Below are positions 1 to 12,398 of a stretch of DNA of 64,000 nt, piece after piece. The notes beneath the pieces were generated by a model. The model searched no databases. It was not told where the DNA came from and saw nothing but the letters and a program-made list of their open reading frames with translations. Position numbers and translations under genes: made by a program. This stretch comes from Kappaphycus alvarezii (Eukaryota > Rhodophyta > Florideophyceae > Gigartinales > Solieriaceae), in assembly GCA_002205965.3 (NCBI GenBank), contig NADL03000451.1:3286001-3350000 (forward strand). Reading direction: 5' to 3'. The stretch's first letter is position 1. The number at the start of each line of letters is the position of its first letter.

Positions 1-1067
1 TTGTCTTTTCTTATCTCTACACCTTGATCCGGGTCCCCAGAACCCATGCAAACCTTCTTACTACTACTAGTCCCTCCCCGCCTCCTCGCACCACTGATCC
101 TGCTGCCCGAGACGACGACCCCACTACTTCTTTTGTCCATGCCTGCCTCAGTACAAACACTTTACATTTAAATAAAGACCAATTCCGCATCTCCTGATAC
201 CCTCCCACCCAACCCCTATCTCCTAGCGGCGCCCCGCCGAACCCCATTCCTGCTGCGACCCCCGTTCCTAACCCCTCTCCTCCAAACCCCACCCAGCCCC
301 CCGGTGCTAATAGAACTTTCACCCGCCATTCCACACACTTTCGCTTCCTTTTAGGGCTGCTAAGAGACGCTTGAAAAGTATCGAACACATCCCGACCTGC
401 TCCATAACTTTATCCACAGCCCCCTAAACCTAAATGCGCGCACTTTCAACCCCCACTCCTAGGTCCCAAACAGTGCCCCACACAGGATTTCCCTGTCGCC
501 TCCGTGAGACCCATTGCACTGTTTGTCATCCGTCTGCCATCCCGGTTCCGTATCCGGGAGATGCCTTTAACTCTGAGGATGCAAGATAGATTTTACGCCC
601 CGGTGCGAGTTGCGCTGCAGTTATTTCATTAGACCTTTTTATTAAATGAAATGCAGCTTAAAAAATGAAAAAAGTATGAATTTTCTTCGTTCACGTGTTC
701 AGTTAGGAAACAAGAGAGTTGCAGAGTCTTCCAAGAAAGCCTTCATCATTCCCCGAGAGGGTGGTTTGGAGAAAAGGGTGATTTGGAGTAAATATATTTA
801 GCGTTACGATACGGCTGCTTAATGGCCATACATGAATGATTAAAGGCTGTAAGGCCTTTGCCGGAAGGGCACTTTAGTAACAGACGGTGTGGAAAGGGAG
901 AAAACGCGCAACATAGCAACCAGAACCGAAAAAGTGCAAAAAAATTCCCGCCAAATGACAGTTTATGCATGTTTCTCCCGTTTTCATGAACCTCATGGTG
1001 CCAGATATCACAAAAGTCCGACATGGTTACCTTGTAAATGAAGCGGTAATCCGCAAAGAACAAAAGA
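1..1067. other. No confident gene; proline-rich open stretch
   Basis: No recognisable gene. On the plus strand, roughly 25-375 reads as a proline/threonine-rich low-complexity frame with one stop codon, which could be the tail of a decayed coding region. The minus-strand ORF over the same bases is glycine/valine-rich and looks like its shadow. Bases 600-1060 are AT-rich and show no coding signal. Nothing here supports a promoter call for the transposase relic that follows. Confidence 0.4.
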
Positions 1068-2909
1068 ATGGACGAGAGAGATGAAAAAAGGCGAGAAAAA
1101 CGTCTCAAGGCCCTTGAGCTTCTCTAGTATGGCAAAACAGTCAAAGAAGTAATGGGAGTCACTGGGCTTAGCAATGGAACTGGAATGCGTATCGAATCTT
1201 GTAGTAACAATCCAGAGCTCATTGAGAAGCTACTGCGTCCAAACAAAAATCGTGTAGGTGCAAAAACAGTGCTTACTGCTGCAGAAGAAAATACCATATA
1301 CGAAAAGCTAAAATCCGTTGCACTTCGAGGTTTTTGCTATCGACGCTGACACTCTCAACAACATCATGATGGCTATGGCGAAAGACAACGGTAAGTCTTT
1401 TCAGAACGAGAAACCTTCTGAAGGCTTGAAAAGAGCGCTTAGGGGCCCGACATCGTGACACAACGTTCCGTCATTTTGAAAATAGGGAGCTTTGCAAGCT
1501 GCAAGGTGAACATGCCGATCATTTCCGGACTGATGAGACTGAGATTGGATTAGTTTCCAAAAACAGTAAGGTAATCGTTTCAAGTACTGAACGTATTTGG
1601 AATCTCAATGAAACAAATGCCTTGACAGAGTTCCGGCAGCGCAAAAAAGTTTTCAGAGCATCTAAAACTCATCATGGAGGGTTCAGAGCTGCACGGACTA
1701 TTGAGCCTGGAAAGCATGTCACTGCTATTGTCGTTGCTCTGCAGCCGGACATATTCTCCCTCCGTTCTTTATATTTGCTGGTGTTAATCAGATGAGCCTT
1801 TGGTTCGATCCCTTACCGGCAGAGATCTTCCATGACAAATGCTGTTCCCCAAATTGGCTTATAGAAGAAAACTGGTTTCCAGAGAACGCCTTCCTGGCTG
1901 GGACGGAAAATGGATCAATGGAAATGGAACTTCTGCCAAAACTTATCTTGCATATTGACAGACTTGCACTTATGATTGTCCCTCTTGATCACAAGATATG
2001 TATAACTTTAGACGGACCCTCATCAAGGAATGGGTGGGACTAGTTGGAACTCGCTGCGACGAAGAATATAGAAGTTGTTCAGAGCCCAGCCAGCACCTCT
2101 CATTTTCTTCAACCCTGTGGAAGTTACATAAGCAAGGAATTCAAGAAAACTATTGGAAGAACCATTAATTATTTGTCGCAGTTTTGTCATCTAGGCACTG
2201 CAGACATAGGTATGAAGCTGAAGCTTGGGATAGCGGGCTACAAGTCATTGACACCTGCTGTAGTCACTGCGTCTCTTAGGCGTTGCTGCATCTGGTCAAT
2301 GGATTGCCGCTTTTTTAAAGACGCGGAGGAAAAGAAAAACATGAAAAGAACCGCCAATATACTGCGAGGCACCGACAAAAAGCGCAAGGAACGCATGAAA
2401 TTTCGCACCATTAGCCAAGCAATGCATGGCAATCCAAAGCCTGGAGATGCCATTGTTTGCATATCCGAAGCATTAGAGGAACAAAACAAGCTGAGTGCTA
2501 CAAAACCGATAAGAGAGATTATTTTCGTGGCAGTAGGCGCAATGACGTTTCTAAATCACGGGAGGTGTTTTGTACCGGTACACCTGCACAATATTTGACA
2601 CATGGGCAGCTCATTGAGAAGCTCAAACAGCGTGAACGGGAGACTGTTGAGGCAAAAAAGCATAAAAAAGCCGACAAGGAGCGGGAAAGGTTACATCGGG
2701 AAGCTACAAATCGAGCAAAGGGAGCAGAAGTTAGAAGGAAGCGAGAGGAGCGCGTGGATAGGAAGAAGCGCAAGCTAGAGGAAATTAAGGCGAAAGCTCG
2801 CGAAAAGACTCTGAAGAGAGCAAGGCGTGACCTCAACAATATATCTAAGTCGCTTGAAGTGGACGAAGGGGATGATGCACCAGCTGTGAAGTCACTTTGC
2901 TTTCTGTAA
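1068..2909 (+). pseudogene. Pogo/Tc5-type DDE transposase relic
   Basis: Remnant of a DNA-transposon transposase, the enzyme that cuts and joins its element's ends. The frame starts at the ATG at 1068, has a stop after 19 codons, and is then interrupted by several stops and frameshifts. In order it shows a short basic N-terminus; a Tc5-like helix-turn-helix region (VLTAAEENTIYEKLKS, near 1260-1320); a first catalytic block reading IWNLNET (about 1596-1616); a second block ITLDGPSSRNGW (about 2003-2040); and a third block SHFLQPCGSYISKEFK (about 2098-2145). It ends in a lysine/arginine-rich coiled-coil tail (about 2600-2880). The family normally has IWNLDET and QPLD or QPCD, so the first and third catalytic Asp are changed to Asn and Gly; only the middle Asp remains. 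It is therefore almost certainly dead. I saw no clear terminal inverted repeats. Confidence 0.8.
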
Positions 2910-5474
2910 TCCGGTGCGTTGTCCACTCCAAATCTCCTTCGGTCCTGCTGAAACAGTCGATTTGGACAACCAGACAAAGTCTTGAATTTTTAGTTACTTC
3001 CTTCACTTTCTCGGTTTTCTCTGCAGATCGTCAGAAAGGCCGTATTTTTCCCTTTCTAACGAGCCCAAAAAAGCTCCGAATACACAATGATAAGGTTATT
3101 TTTCTTTTAAATCTTCAAAATTTACCCCAAAATACCCTCTCTTGGTAGGTTAACCGCCTTCCCGCTCATCGAATTTTTTTACTAGAAAAATTCTGCTATT
3201 TGCAGAGTAACTAAGATTTGTCGGTACCAAAAAGGATTTTATCGGCAATGTTAGTGCTACTAGTTTGGCGGGAACATGGAAACACAGTTTTTATTGATTT
3301 TCGAAGAAGGCCTCAACTCAGAAAACCCCAATCTTTCTCATCATAAGCTGCGACAACCCGAAACTCACCATGGATCCACCAGTGCAACCAATCCAGGAAT
3401 CCAGCATGCTTGCCTGTTCATTCACCAAAATATCCACTGGATCACGATCAATCCCAAGCCACAAGACCAAGCAAAACAACGAACAGTTTCGTCCAAACAT
3501 ATCCGAGCGCACATGGATAATTGAGCAGCTGACAGCACGTGGTGCGGCATGACAGAAAGGAAAGAATTCTCACTATCCAGATCAAAAACAAGCAGGAGAT
3601 CAAATCCAATATGGCATGAACTGCCGTCGCACACCTGGCTAAGGTAACAGCAAACAGCGCTCACTATATCACAAGCATGGTTCCTGCTATGGCTGAAAAG
3701 GTTGAAGCAGTTGATAGAGAAGATGGCTGAGATAACTGCGACAACAAGGGAAGGATTTAGACGACATGGTACTAAGCATGCATTAGACGATGAAGTTTTG
3801 GAATGGAACCTTGAGTTGCGAGAAAAGAAATCTACAGATGAAAGTACTCGCAAGTAGATGCAACGTCAGAAAGGATCTCGTCAGCAGAAATTTAATAGCC
3901 TAGGTAAGTGGAAGGCAGACTATGCTTTGGCCATGTCCAAGCTGTCGGCCACTAATGAAAAAAACCCGAAAACAGAATACAAAAATCATGCTGCAAAACT
4001 TAACAGCCGAAAAGACTGACTACAAACGCCGCAGCGTCAAGTGTGCGTTCACTCTTGCAAACTTTTCGGCTCTTTTCTGGCCTTTTTGGCACAATAGAAC
4101 GGCTTGTAGGTGCATGTCATAGCATTTGAAGAACCAACTGCTTTTCAAAGTCAAAAGGAATCGATAATAATGGACCCTGAATTCTCCCACGTTTGTCATG
4201 AAAGCATCTGCGAATTCTTAGTAAAACAACCGTCATCCAAAGATGAAAATACTGACGGAAATCAGGTAACGCGGAGTACTCAAAATCATAGACCTCAAAG
4301 TTCGACTTGAGCGTTGCCAAAGTGTAATTTAAGTGCTAGTGTTGGGGTATTCGCTACGCGGGCGAGGTGAAAGGGACTTTTTGACCCTCTTGGCCGCGAT
4401 AGACTCATCCTTCTAGCTTCTCTTGGTGCTAAATGCATTACATTGACCACATGCGCCTCAAAACTGCGTATTTTTATGCTTTCCTAACTTATCGATGTAC
4501 TGCTCAAGCTTCATTAGTGCAAAGTCACGCCTGTCAAATTTACTATTCGATTGCATTAGTGAATTTTTATACGGCATGGAGAAAAGGAGTTACGAGTGGC
4601 CACCTCCCTAGGAAAACTATGAACTTGTGGGTGAACTTGTGGTTGATTTGGCCCATTTCCGACTCGTTTACCATGCCCTTTGAACTGATTTCTGTATTAT
4701 GGCTTCCTGAGAGCACCCCATAAGACCTCTCATTTTGTTTGTTTGGCACGAAAATGTCTCCATACCCAGAAAATCCTATGTCGGCCATTTTATGTTCTTC
4801 ATCAGACAGTAATCCTTCTCAACTCGGGTAGATTGACGACAAAGTGTACAATTTACGGTCTCTTTCCGCCCCTTTCTCGGAAATGTTCCCTCAGATTAAT
4901 CGAGCAAAGATATCACATAACACAATGATAGGAAAGTTTTTGTTTTTTTCCGTCATATGCTTTCTCCTGCGGTTCATTATTACCTGATCTCCGTCGTCTG
5001 TTCTTGTTATCACGAGCGAAAATACCCTTAAGGAAGCCAATTATTAAGCCATGGCAAGGAGAACGATCATATGCGGGAAGGCATGAGACGAGACCTAGAT
5101 AAGATTACTGAAAGGCACAAAACACTACATAAAGGGTATATCGGAAGCAGTTCGACACGGTTCCCAAGGTAATGCGGTACTTTTTACCGCTACTTTTCAC
5201 CCATTCTCCCCATATGTTGGTCTCGCCAAGTACATCAACGAAGTTTTCTAGCTCATTATTTTTTTCGCCGAATGAGATGATGGAAAACATGAATGATTGG
5301 GTATACTTGTAAGGCTTTCCCTAGCTGTTCCTCAAAAGACACAAAAAGGGCATAGAACGAGTCGCGGTTCATATGACCACTTGTTTCGAATAATATGGCG
5401 TATGGATACGTTTAAAGAACTCGTTGATATTCATCGCTCTTTCCCCTTTTGAATAAATTGACTTTTGAAGGCCA
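2910..5474. other. No gene recognised
   Basis: Several 60-140 aa ORFs occur on both strands but none has a recognisable domain. On the plus strand, 3640-4310 reads in pieces as charged, coding-like peptide (for example NLELREKKSTDEST and WKADYALAMSKL), broken by stops. This may be an old relic, possibly of the same transposon. The rest is AT-rich spacer. Confidence 0.3.
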
Positions 5475-5744
5475 TCAATTGTTGAAGCCTCGGTCCACTG
5501 CAACAATTTCGTATACAATTTCTCTCTCACTATAATCAGGCTCGTGAGCGATTTTGAGCATGTCTTGGAGGTCTAAGTTGACGAAAAATTTTCGCGATAT
5601 GTGTCGTTGAGTCTCGGCCGCTTGCTGGACGGATCGTTTCAGAAACGCTACTGTCATCAAACCTTCATACTCGTTTAACAATTCCATGGTGCTAGGAGGG
5701 AATGATTTCTGAAGAGCTCTTGATGGTAGCCCAAATTTAAACAC
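5475..5744 (-). CDS. Hypothetical 89-aa ORF
   Basis: Unrecognised. The peptide has a plausible soluble-protein composition, with a charged stretch DLQDMLKIAHEPDYSERE near the C-terminus and no repeats or low complexity. No partner exon or domain can be named, and the surrounding DNA is AT-rich spacer. It could be one exon of a minus-strand gene or a chance ORF; I lean slightly to chance. Confidence 0.2.
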   Translation of the reverse strand: MFKFGLPSRALQKSFPPSTMELLNEYEGLMTVAFLKRSVQQAAETQRHISRKFFVNLDLQDMLKIAHEPDYSEREIVYEIVAVDRGFNN

Positions 5745-8700
5745 TTATGACCAGTTAAACTTCCTGCACTTTACATTTCAGTTTTTGTAAGTAATAATTA
5801 TTTATCTGGATTTATAACATACCTCTGTTACATGAAAAATAAGAGTACCTCAGGATAGGATGTTTCGTTACGTCACCTAACCCTTCTTAACTAAGAAAGT
5901 CCATTTTTGAATACAAATCAGTTCTATGATGACATAATAGGCACGCAGATTATTTATTGGGGAAAATTGGGAGTTTTAATGATTAAAATTCTTAAACTAT
6001 GTTTCATAGTGCATCAAATAGTTGGTACATGTTTTAATTTTGTTTTTCCGGTTTTTGTTTTTGACAAAGATATAAGTTTAGCATCTAAATTTCCGCGATA
6101 TAAATTCATTATTCATAATTATTCAAATTAAGGTATCCACTAAACTGTATTCTGGACTACAAAGTGTGGGGTGTTACTCGCACACGAGCAGATCTGAGTA
6201 GAACTGTGGTTGAAACTTTGGTTGAGGCTGGCTGGGTTAAACCGGCCACTCCAAACCAGGGTTTATATAGAACCGAAGATAGCTATATACTAAAGAAAAA
6301 TACAGTCTAACAGTAGTGAATTCAAAGGTTTTCCCGTAAAATAGCCCTGGTATCGTAAGTAGCGTTTTCAGAATTGCAGTAGGCACGAGTGACATACTCT
6401 GATAAGATGCAAGAAGTACATTGGTCCAGGTGGCATGGGATAGCAAGGCAACTTTTGATTGGCAAAACAATGGTATAATATCCCAGTGTGCAACTCGACC
6501 TTAACTACTCCAAATGTACCAATTGGGTCAAACGGTGTGTACAGAACTGTAAGGAAAGTATAATGACAGCAAAGTGCCTAGTGGCCCTGGTTATAAGCTT
6601 ACCAGTGGCTTGAATCTACAGTACAGTAGATGCAGTGAATCTTGTAAAGCTGTAAGGTCTGTGAAGTGAAAAACTCACAAGGCTTTGAAAATTTAAATTA
6701 TTGAATAATGGAAATGTATTTATTTTGAGTGCATATGGACCACTAAAATGTTTTTCTGACCTAAGAGTTACACTGGTTTGCTATTGAATCGTTTCATTCC
6801 CCGACGGAGATGAGGTGGAAGTCACTAAACTCACCCCAATCTCAAGCAGATGACACATTTTTTCCACGCTGATGAAATAAGGGGACATCAATACCTAGTC
6901 AGGACGTGCTACAGCTCTGATGGTTCGGAAAAATGAAGACAATGCGCAAATGAGCCTTTCCATCCATCCCTGGACACCTATAAAAGTGAAGAATAGATTG
7001 CGGATCGGATAGATAATGAAGATGACTCAGACGACATTAAGTTATTCCATCTACTCTCTGTAGTAGTAGTACGGAAGAGGGCTACAGAAGCAACTTAAAG
7101 AGCTTCAAACCTGGACACACTTTTATTTCCTACAGATATCACATAGTTTGATTCCTTGAAGCTGATACCGAACCGATTAAACCCAATGGCAATGCCAAAT
7201 CGGCTCAATATTTGCAACTAATTTACTTTAAATCATACGGGAAATTTCAAGATATTCATCTCCCATGAAATGATGGAAAAGATTAACAAGAATACAACAC
7301 TTTACGTAGAGATACATTCTGCAGGAACTGGAAGGCCATGGAATAAGCTGCTTCCTGGGATATTGTTGTGCATTTGAATCCATCAAATTACCCTCATAGA
7401 AGCATAATAGGAAAGAAATCAACTTTCAGAAAAGGCGGCCATCACCAACTCAATGGGGCTGATCCGTTCTCAACAAATCAATTGATATGTGCATGTGTGC
7501 AACCTCATGGAATACAACGGAAGGCAATTACTCTTTGATAAATTGCAGCCATTACTTGATAGTTTTATGCTGTATGCAAAAATGCTATAGATTTATTGCT
7601 GCAACTTCAGCACGGATGAGATGGTGACAATAATTTTTTGCAGATCAGCGGAAACCTTCCGTAAAAGAAACAAAAACATGATGTATGGATTCAAGGTGTG
7701 GTCTATTTGCGATTCAGGCCACACGTACTGGTATTTACCAAATTCGAATCGATACTCCAAGAATTATTTTATGGACTACAAAAATGTTTAGTCTCATTCG
7801 TGCGCCATTGTGCCCTGGCTTACGGATGGAATGTCTAGACTTATGATTCGTATCACTGGTAATGTGCAATATGTAATCTTTATGGGTAACTGCTTTTCGT
7901 CCCTGAAAACTTTCAGTATGCTTCGGCAGCGCGACATTGCTGGTATTGGAACTGTTAAGTTATGTGAATCTGGTTTTCCTAAGCAAATTGCCATTCGTAG
8001 ACTTCGTGGTGTCAAAATGAATTGAAAAACTCTCAGTAAAATGAACAGCGAGTAACATTATGTTATAGCTTTAACATTGATATATAATGGTGCTATACAG
8101 ATGCTGTCGACAGTATATGAGGTTAAACCTTACCGCACTATGATCCCCTTGCGAAAGCGCCCTATAGCTGCAACTTCTAATGGGTCGAGAGCCCCGTATG
8201 TTTTTAGTACTGATAACACATAAAAATTGAATATTATAAGAGTAGATTTTTACAATAACAAAATTGGACGGCTTGATATTGATGATCAGTTGCGATCATT
8301 TTACACCTGCCAGATTCTCTCGCGCAGGACCTGGATGACTTTACTCTTTTTGGCTACTAGATGTATCATCTTCTAATATTTACATTATTCTTTCTAAGTT
8401 GGATAGCCTTAGGAAAGCTAGTCACAATAAATTCAAGGTTGATTTAGCCTGGAGCTTGGTAAATAAGGGATTTTTGTTTTCGGTATAGGCTGGAAGGAGG
8501 AGTCAATCTAGACAAGCTAAGGACTCGGATGCCAGCTTGGGTGCAAGTAGAAGAGCTGAATACATTTTACCAGAAACAATAAAAACAGGGGTTGGAATCT
8601 TTCCCTGAGTGCTCCTCATATTCCAGATCGCGTTCCTGGCAGTAACCGTAGGGAATGCTTTCACTGGCGTAGAAATGGGAACTCGTTCGGAGGTAAGGGG

Positions 8701-9560
8701 AATTTTTCTCTACAGTCCCGCTTATGCAGTGTGTTTCATCGTGTAGAGCAAGGCTGGAAACTTTTTCTTGAATTTCACGAAATAGCAGCCCAAAAACGTA
8801 GGAAACATTAAAAATAGAGTAATTTTATCTCAATGTGTTTCAAACTTCGCACACGTAGTTGGATTAAGGTCCGTAGCTCGACTTTTGAGCCGTAAGGACA
8901 TCAAAAGCCTTCTAGGGTATTAAATTTAAGTCTTTGGTTACTAAGTGTGCCCTCAATAAAATTATATGAGCTTTAAACAGTAGAATTGCTTGTTTACTCA
9001 AAAGCTGATATTTTGTTCTATACTTCACAGCTCAGAACTGCCTACAGTTTAAGGGATACGTATATATATAGTAGCCAAATCGTAAGTACCTGATCTACAC
9101 TGTGTATAATTCAATTGCCAGTAATATTTTGATTTTTTCGTTTATTCAACTAAATTTGATTAAGAGGCCTTTTTGAGGCCATTGCACGTGCATCTCCCGG
9201 TCTGGGGAGATACCGTACTGCAGCCACGGTCGTGCGGCACAGTCATTGTATACACTGAACTGCGTCGTGCGTGCCGGGACAAGGCAAAAAACAGTAGAAT
9301 ACGCTTTTCCATAAAGCGGGAAAATAAAATTCTGTGGTAAAGTAAAAGAAATTACATGATAAAAAAGAAGTAAAAGATAGACACAAGCGTTTAATTTTGC
9401 CCCATCCAATGTTCAAAAAAAACTGATCCAACTCCCCTCACCTCTGATTTGACGATTGACATCGCCCGCTTCCTTTTCTCGTTTGAGAACGTGGACAAGC
9501 AAGGTAAAGGAGTAGCAAAGAAGACCATTTAGATTCTATATCGTCTGGATGGTGCTGTGT
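5745..9560. other. AT-rich spacer without recognisable genes
   Basis: About 3.8 kb with only short ORFs of no recognisable domain and no repeat shared with the rest of the window. A short TA-rich run sits near 9060-9072. I see no transposon ends, tRNA or promoter that can be supported. Confidence 0.4.
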
Positions 9561-10760
9561 TTGACTTTTAGGCGACGGGTCCTCAATTAATGAGTCCAAG
9601 GATCACGAAATCGTGAAGAAGAAGATACTTGCGGAATTCTCGGAGAATGTTAACCCCAAGGAGGAAATACTCGATTGAATGACTACAAAATTGGACGCCA
9701 TGGACATAGAAGGGTCTCTGGCAACAATTAACGCTCTCAACAAGAGAGTAGGCTTCAAAAATGCGGCTTCACTTGGTCTTTCTCACAACGCGGTGGCTGA
9801 TCACCTTAATTCGTATCTCGACAGTTATCGTACTTCCGAAAACTACAAAGGACTGAAGAAGGCTTTGGAAGACTTCCTGATTGAACACGAGAATCATTCT
9901 TATCATACTGGGGCGAGGAAACTATGGTACCCTTCGCACCGAAGAGGGTTTATCAGAGACCTGATGCACGGGCTAGCAAGGCTGAGTAACTCTAAGGACA
10001 AGCTGGTACTCTTTCTGGGAAGTTCGCAGAGTTACCCTTATACGCAAGGAAGCAAATGGAGAAGTTTAGTCAAGCAGGTATCTATGATAAGGGTTCTAGA
10101 TTTAGCTAATGCGAAAATAGGTGACATTTTGCGATGAAAAGGCAGCATTATCCGCATTGAAATACCTGCTGCACGTGGAAGCGAGGCCATTCAGAGGCGA
10201 CATACCGGATGAAAGACCAGCATGGTGGAAGCGTCGGGTTGGAATCACTTGACGAAGTGAGGAATCTGGAAAGGAACCCAAACTTAGGGAGAAGGCGGAG
10301 GAGGAGCCTGTGGGCGTTGTCAAATAGCCAAGGAGGATCAACTTCTTGGCCGCAGCCAAGAGGAATAATGAATTTCTGGCACTATCGCACTAGACGAGAG
10401 AAAACATAATGAAAATAGATGCCCTTATGAACAGGGCCCATTTAGTCGGGCTAAATAAAGCGGAGGTAACGTTCAGTGTCATGACCGTAGAAGATATGCG
10501 GTTTCCCTGTTAGAACCGCGGAAAAGGAGCCTTTAAATACGCCACTGGCTAGAGCACGGTGGAATTCAGAGGGTTCATGAACCTAGAAGCCTTTCAGAGA
10601 GATGATGCGGACTACTTGCTTCTCATTGCCCAAAAAGGCCGCGAGTGGCCCATCGAACTGTTCCAGCAAATTTGTCCGAGATGCGAAGCTAGAAATGTCC
10701 CACTGTTCGACCACGCCATGGCGGCTCAAGACGGGGAGAAGGGTGCCCGGCTTGTTTGAG
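9561..10760 (+). pseudogene. Unrecognised broken coding region
   Basis: The longest clean frame is 9679-10137 (152 aa). Upstream, from about 9570, the same frame reads on through one stop as acidic peptide (SINESKDHEIVKKKILAEF). Downstream, after frameshifts, further coding-like segments follow: ALSALKYLLHVEARPFRGD near 10150, a basic stretch RNPNLGRRRRRSLW near 10280, MNRAHLVGLNKAEVTF near 10430, and FQQICPRCEARNVPLFDHAM near 10660, which holds a CPRC pair. Composition suggests a real protein of 350 aa or more that has decayed. I recognise no family. A retroelement Gag, a non-retroelement mobile gene or a host pseudogene are all possible. Confidence 0.45.
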
Positions 10761-10794
10761 GGGTTCTATTCAGCAGCCCAGAGATACATGCAAG

Positions 10795-11292
10795 CTACGG
10801 GCTTCGATGCGGCAAGTGCGTCGGTGGAGCTGCTGTAAGAAGGCCGGCGGTCGGAAATACCAGTAGCCTGAGCAGGGTCATGATTGATAAGCGAGAAGTC
10901 GGAGGACTAGAAAACGACATTTTAACTATGGAGGCTAGAGTAGTGATTAAGGAGCGAAATCGAAGGCTGTTACGGGAGGAAGGGATGGAGGCTTGAGCGG
11001 AGCCGGAGTTTTCGAGTTGCGAGAGGAATTTTTGAGCTGAGAGGCAGTCGCGGAGATCGGTGCTGTCGTCCAGAAAGGAGAAAGACTGCACGAGGAAGTA
11101 GAAGGAGGCCTTATTGAGGAAGACGATGGCGGCATCGTAGGACGCTACCGCTTTTGCTGGCGGCATGGTGGGGGGATTATGGCGTTTCGGTCGGCGCGAA
11201 CGTAGGCACGAGAGCTGGAAGGTTTGTTGGTGGAGAGCATTGATGGGTAAAACCGGTCCTGTGATCGCGATCACAGAAGGATGATTGGCCAC
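10795..11292 (-). CDS. Hypothetical 165-aa ORF
   Basis: Minus-strand ORF with an internal Met about 42 residues in that gives the more plausible protein (MPPAKAVASYDAAIVFLNKA). It is followed by Ser/Leu-rich sequence with the stretch DLRDCLSAQKFLSQLENS, which could be helical. No family is recognised. It lies between the broken gene ending near 10760 and a GA-rich stretch (11300-11480). It could be part of a LINE N-terminal region or a host exon. Confidence 0.25.
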   Translation of the reverse strand: MANHPSVIAITGPVLPINALHQQTFQLSCLRSRRPKRHNPPTMPPAKAVASYDAAIVFLNKASFYFLVQSFSFLDDSTDLRDCLSAQKFLSQLENSGSAQASIPSSRNSLRFRSLITTLASIVKMSFSSPPTSRLSIMTLLRLLVFPTAGLLTAAPPTHLPHRSP

Positions 11293-11910
11293 CGGCGTGA
11301 GCCTGGTGAAAAAAAATCAAGAGAGGAAAAAAAGAGAAAGGCATGGGAAGCAGGGGAGGAAAGAGATGATGTTGCCCCTCCTGGCACGTGAATGCTGCGG
11401 AAGGAGGCAAGGCAACTCCTCAACGGTGGGAGAGCGCAGGCGTTACCGGGTTAGGGAGAGAAGAAGTCGAGGAGGGAGCTCAAGAGGATTGCAGTTCAGA
11501 AAGGTTGACCTACTACTGTGGGAAAATTGATGGCACCAAGTACTCGCTGGGAAACAGCCTCCTCCAATCACAAAAAATACTCGTTTAGAGAATCAGCGTT
11601 GCAGAGACTGTTTGTTGGCACCGGAGGATCATTGCGGACTGTAGTAACGAAGATGGTCGGCTGGCTATCTGGTTAGGAGGCATGGCCATTTGCAGCCCGA
11701 TTAAAGATAAAAGCAGTAACTTATGGCGGAAAGTTGGCGGAAGAGCAGTACTTAATGGCTAACATTTGGCTTGGCCAATATACGGTATCTAAGCTCCGGT
11801 ACAAATTTACTGGCTACCAACCCACATATCTACCACAGTAAATCAGACCCCCATTTCAAAAAATGGATAGCATGGATCAGGTTGTTTTGGAGCGTATAAT
11901 GTTGAAAGAG
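11293..11910. other. Spacer before element A; possible LTR-gene scrap
   Basis: Bases 11300-11480 are purine-rich and encode only low-complexity peptide. Just before the LTR, 11864-11895 reads MDSMDQVVLERI. This matches the MESMDQVVPTME region of the LTR-encoded acidic protein described below, so a fragment of an older LTR may lie under this insertion site. The match is short and uncertain. Confidence 0.3.
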
Positions 11911-12281
11911 TGTAATACAAAAAATGGTCCTTCCCTCATTTAATACAGGAAATGGTCCTCCCCTCATTTAATACAGGAAATGGTCCTCCCCTCATTTAAT
12001 ACAGGAAATGGTCCTCCCTTCGTGTAATCCAGCAACCTACAACGATCCCGCCCCTAACTTCTCCCACCGTCATTTCCAAATTTACTTCCATTTTATCTAG
12101 ATATTTTTATACTGTATTTAACCCTCTGAATCGACCCCGAATCAAGTCCCTTTTCCCTTTTAGCTTACCTCCTCCTCCAAATTCGCCTTTTTTTGAGAAG
12201 AAGGGCGCAAATGCACTACTGCAAAAATCCCTTGCCGATTTATTTTACCTATTCCTAATCTATAGAACCTGCCCGGGAGCC

Positions 12282-12289
12282 TATTTAAA
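12282..12289 (+). promoter_or_regulatory. Candidate TATA box for the LTR-internal gene
   Basis: TATTTAAA lies 110 bp upstream of the ATG at 12399, in a region conserved between the two element A LTRs and the LTR of element C. Spacing fits a eukaryotic core promoter for the LTR-encoded gene. This is inference from position only. Confidence 0.4.
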
Positions 12290-12398
12290 CCCCTTTATTC
12301 TAAGTTCCAAATGCCCTCGATCATTTTACTCATCACCCCTCTCCCCCGACACACCCAAAACACCCTACATTGCCTCCCGTTCCCCAACGTCTATCAAA

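Noticed and set aside
17..388. Minus-strand 123-aa Gly/Val-rich ORF
   Set aside because: The complementary plus strand is proline-rich low-complexity sequence; the ORF has no domain and looks like a shadow.
5105..5290. Second exon for the minus-strand ORF at 5475-5744
   Set aside because: No convincing splice signals, frame continuity or shared domain.
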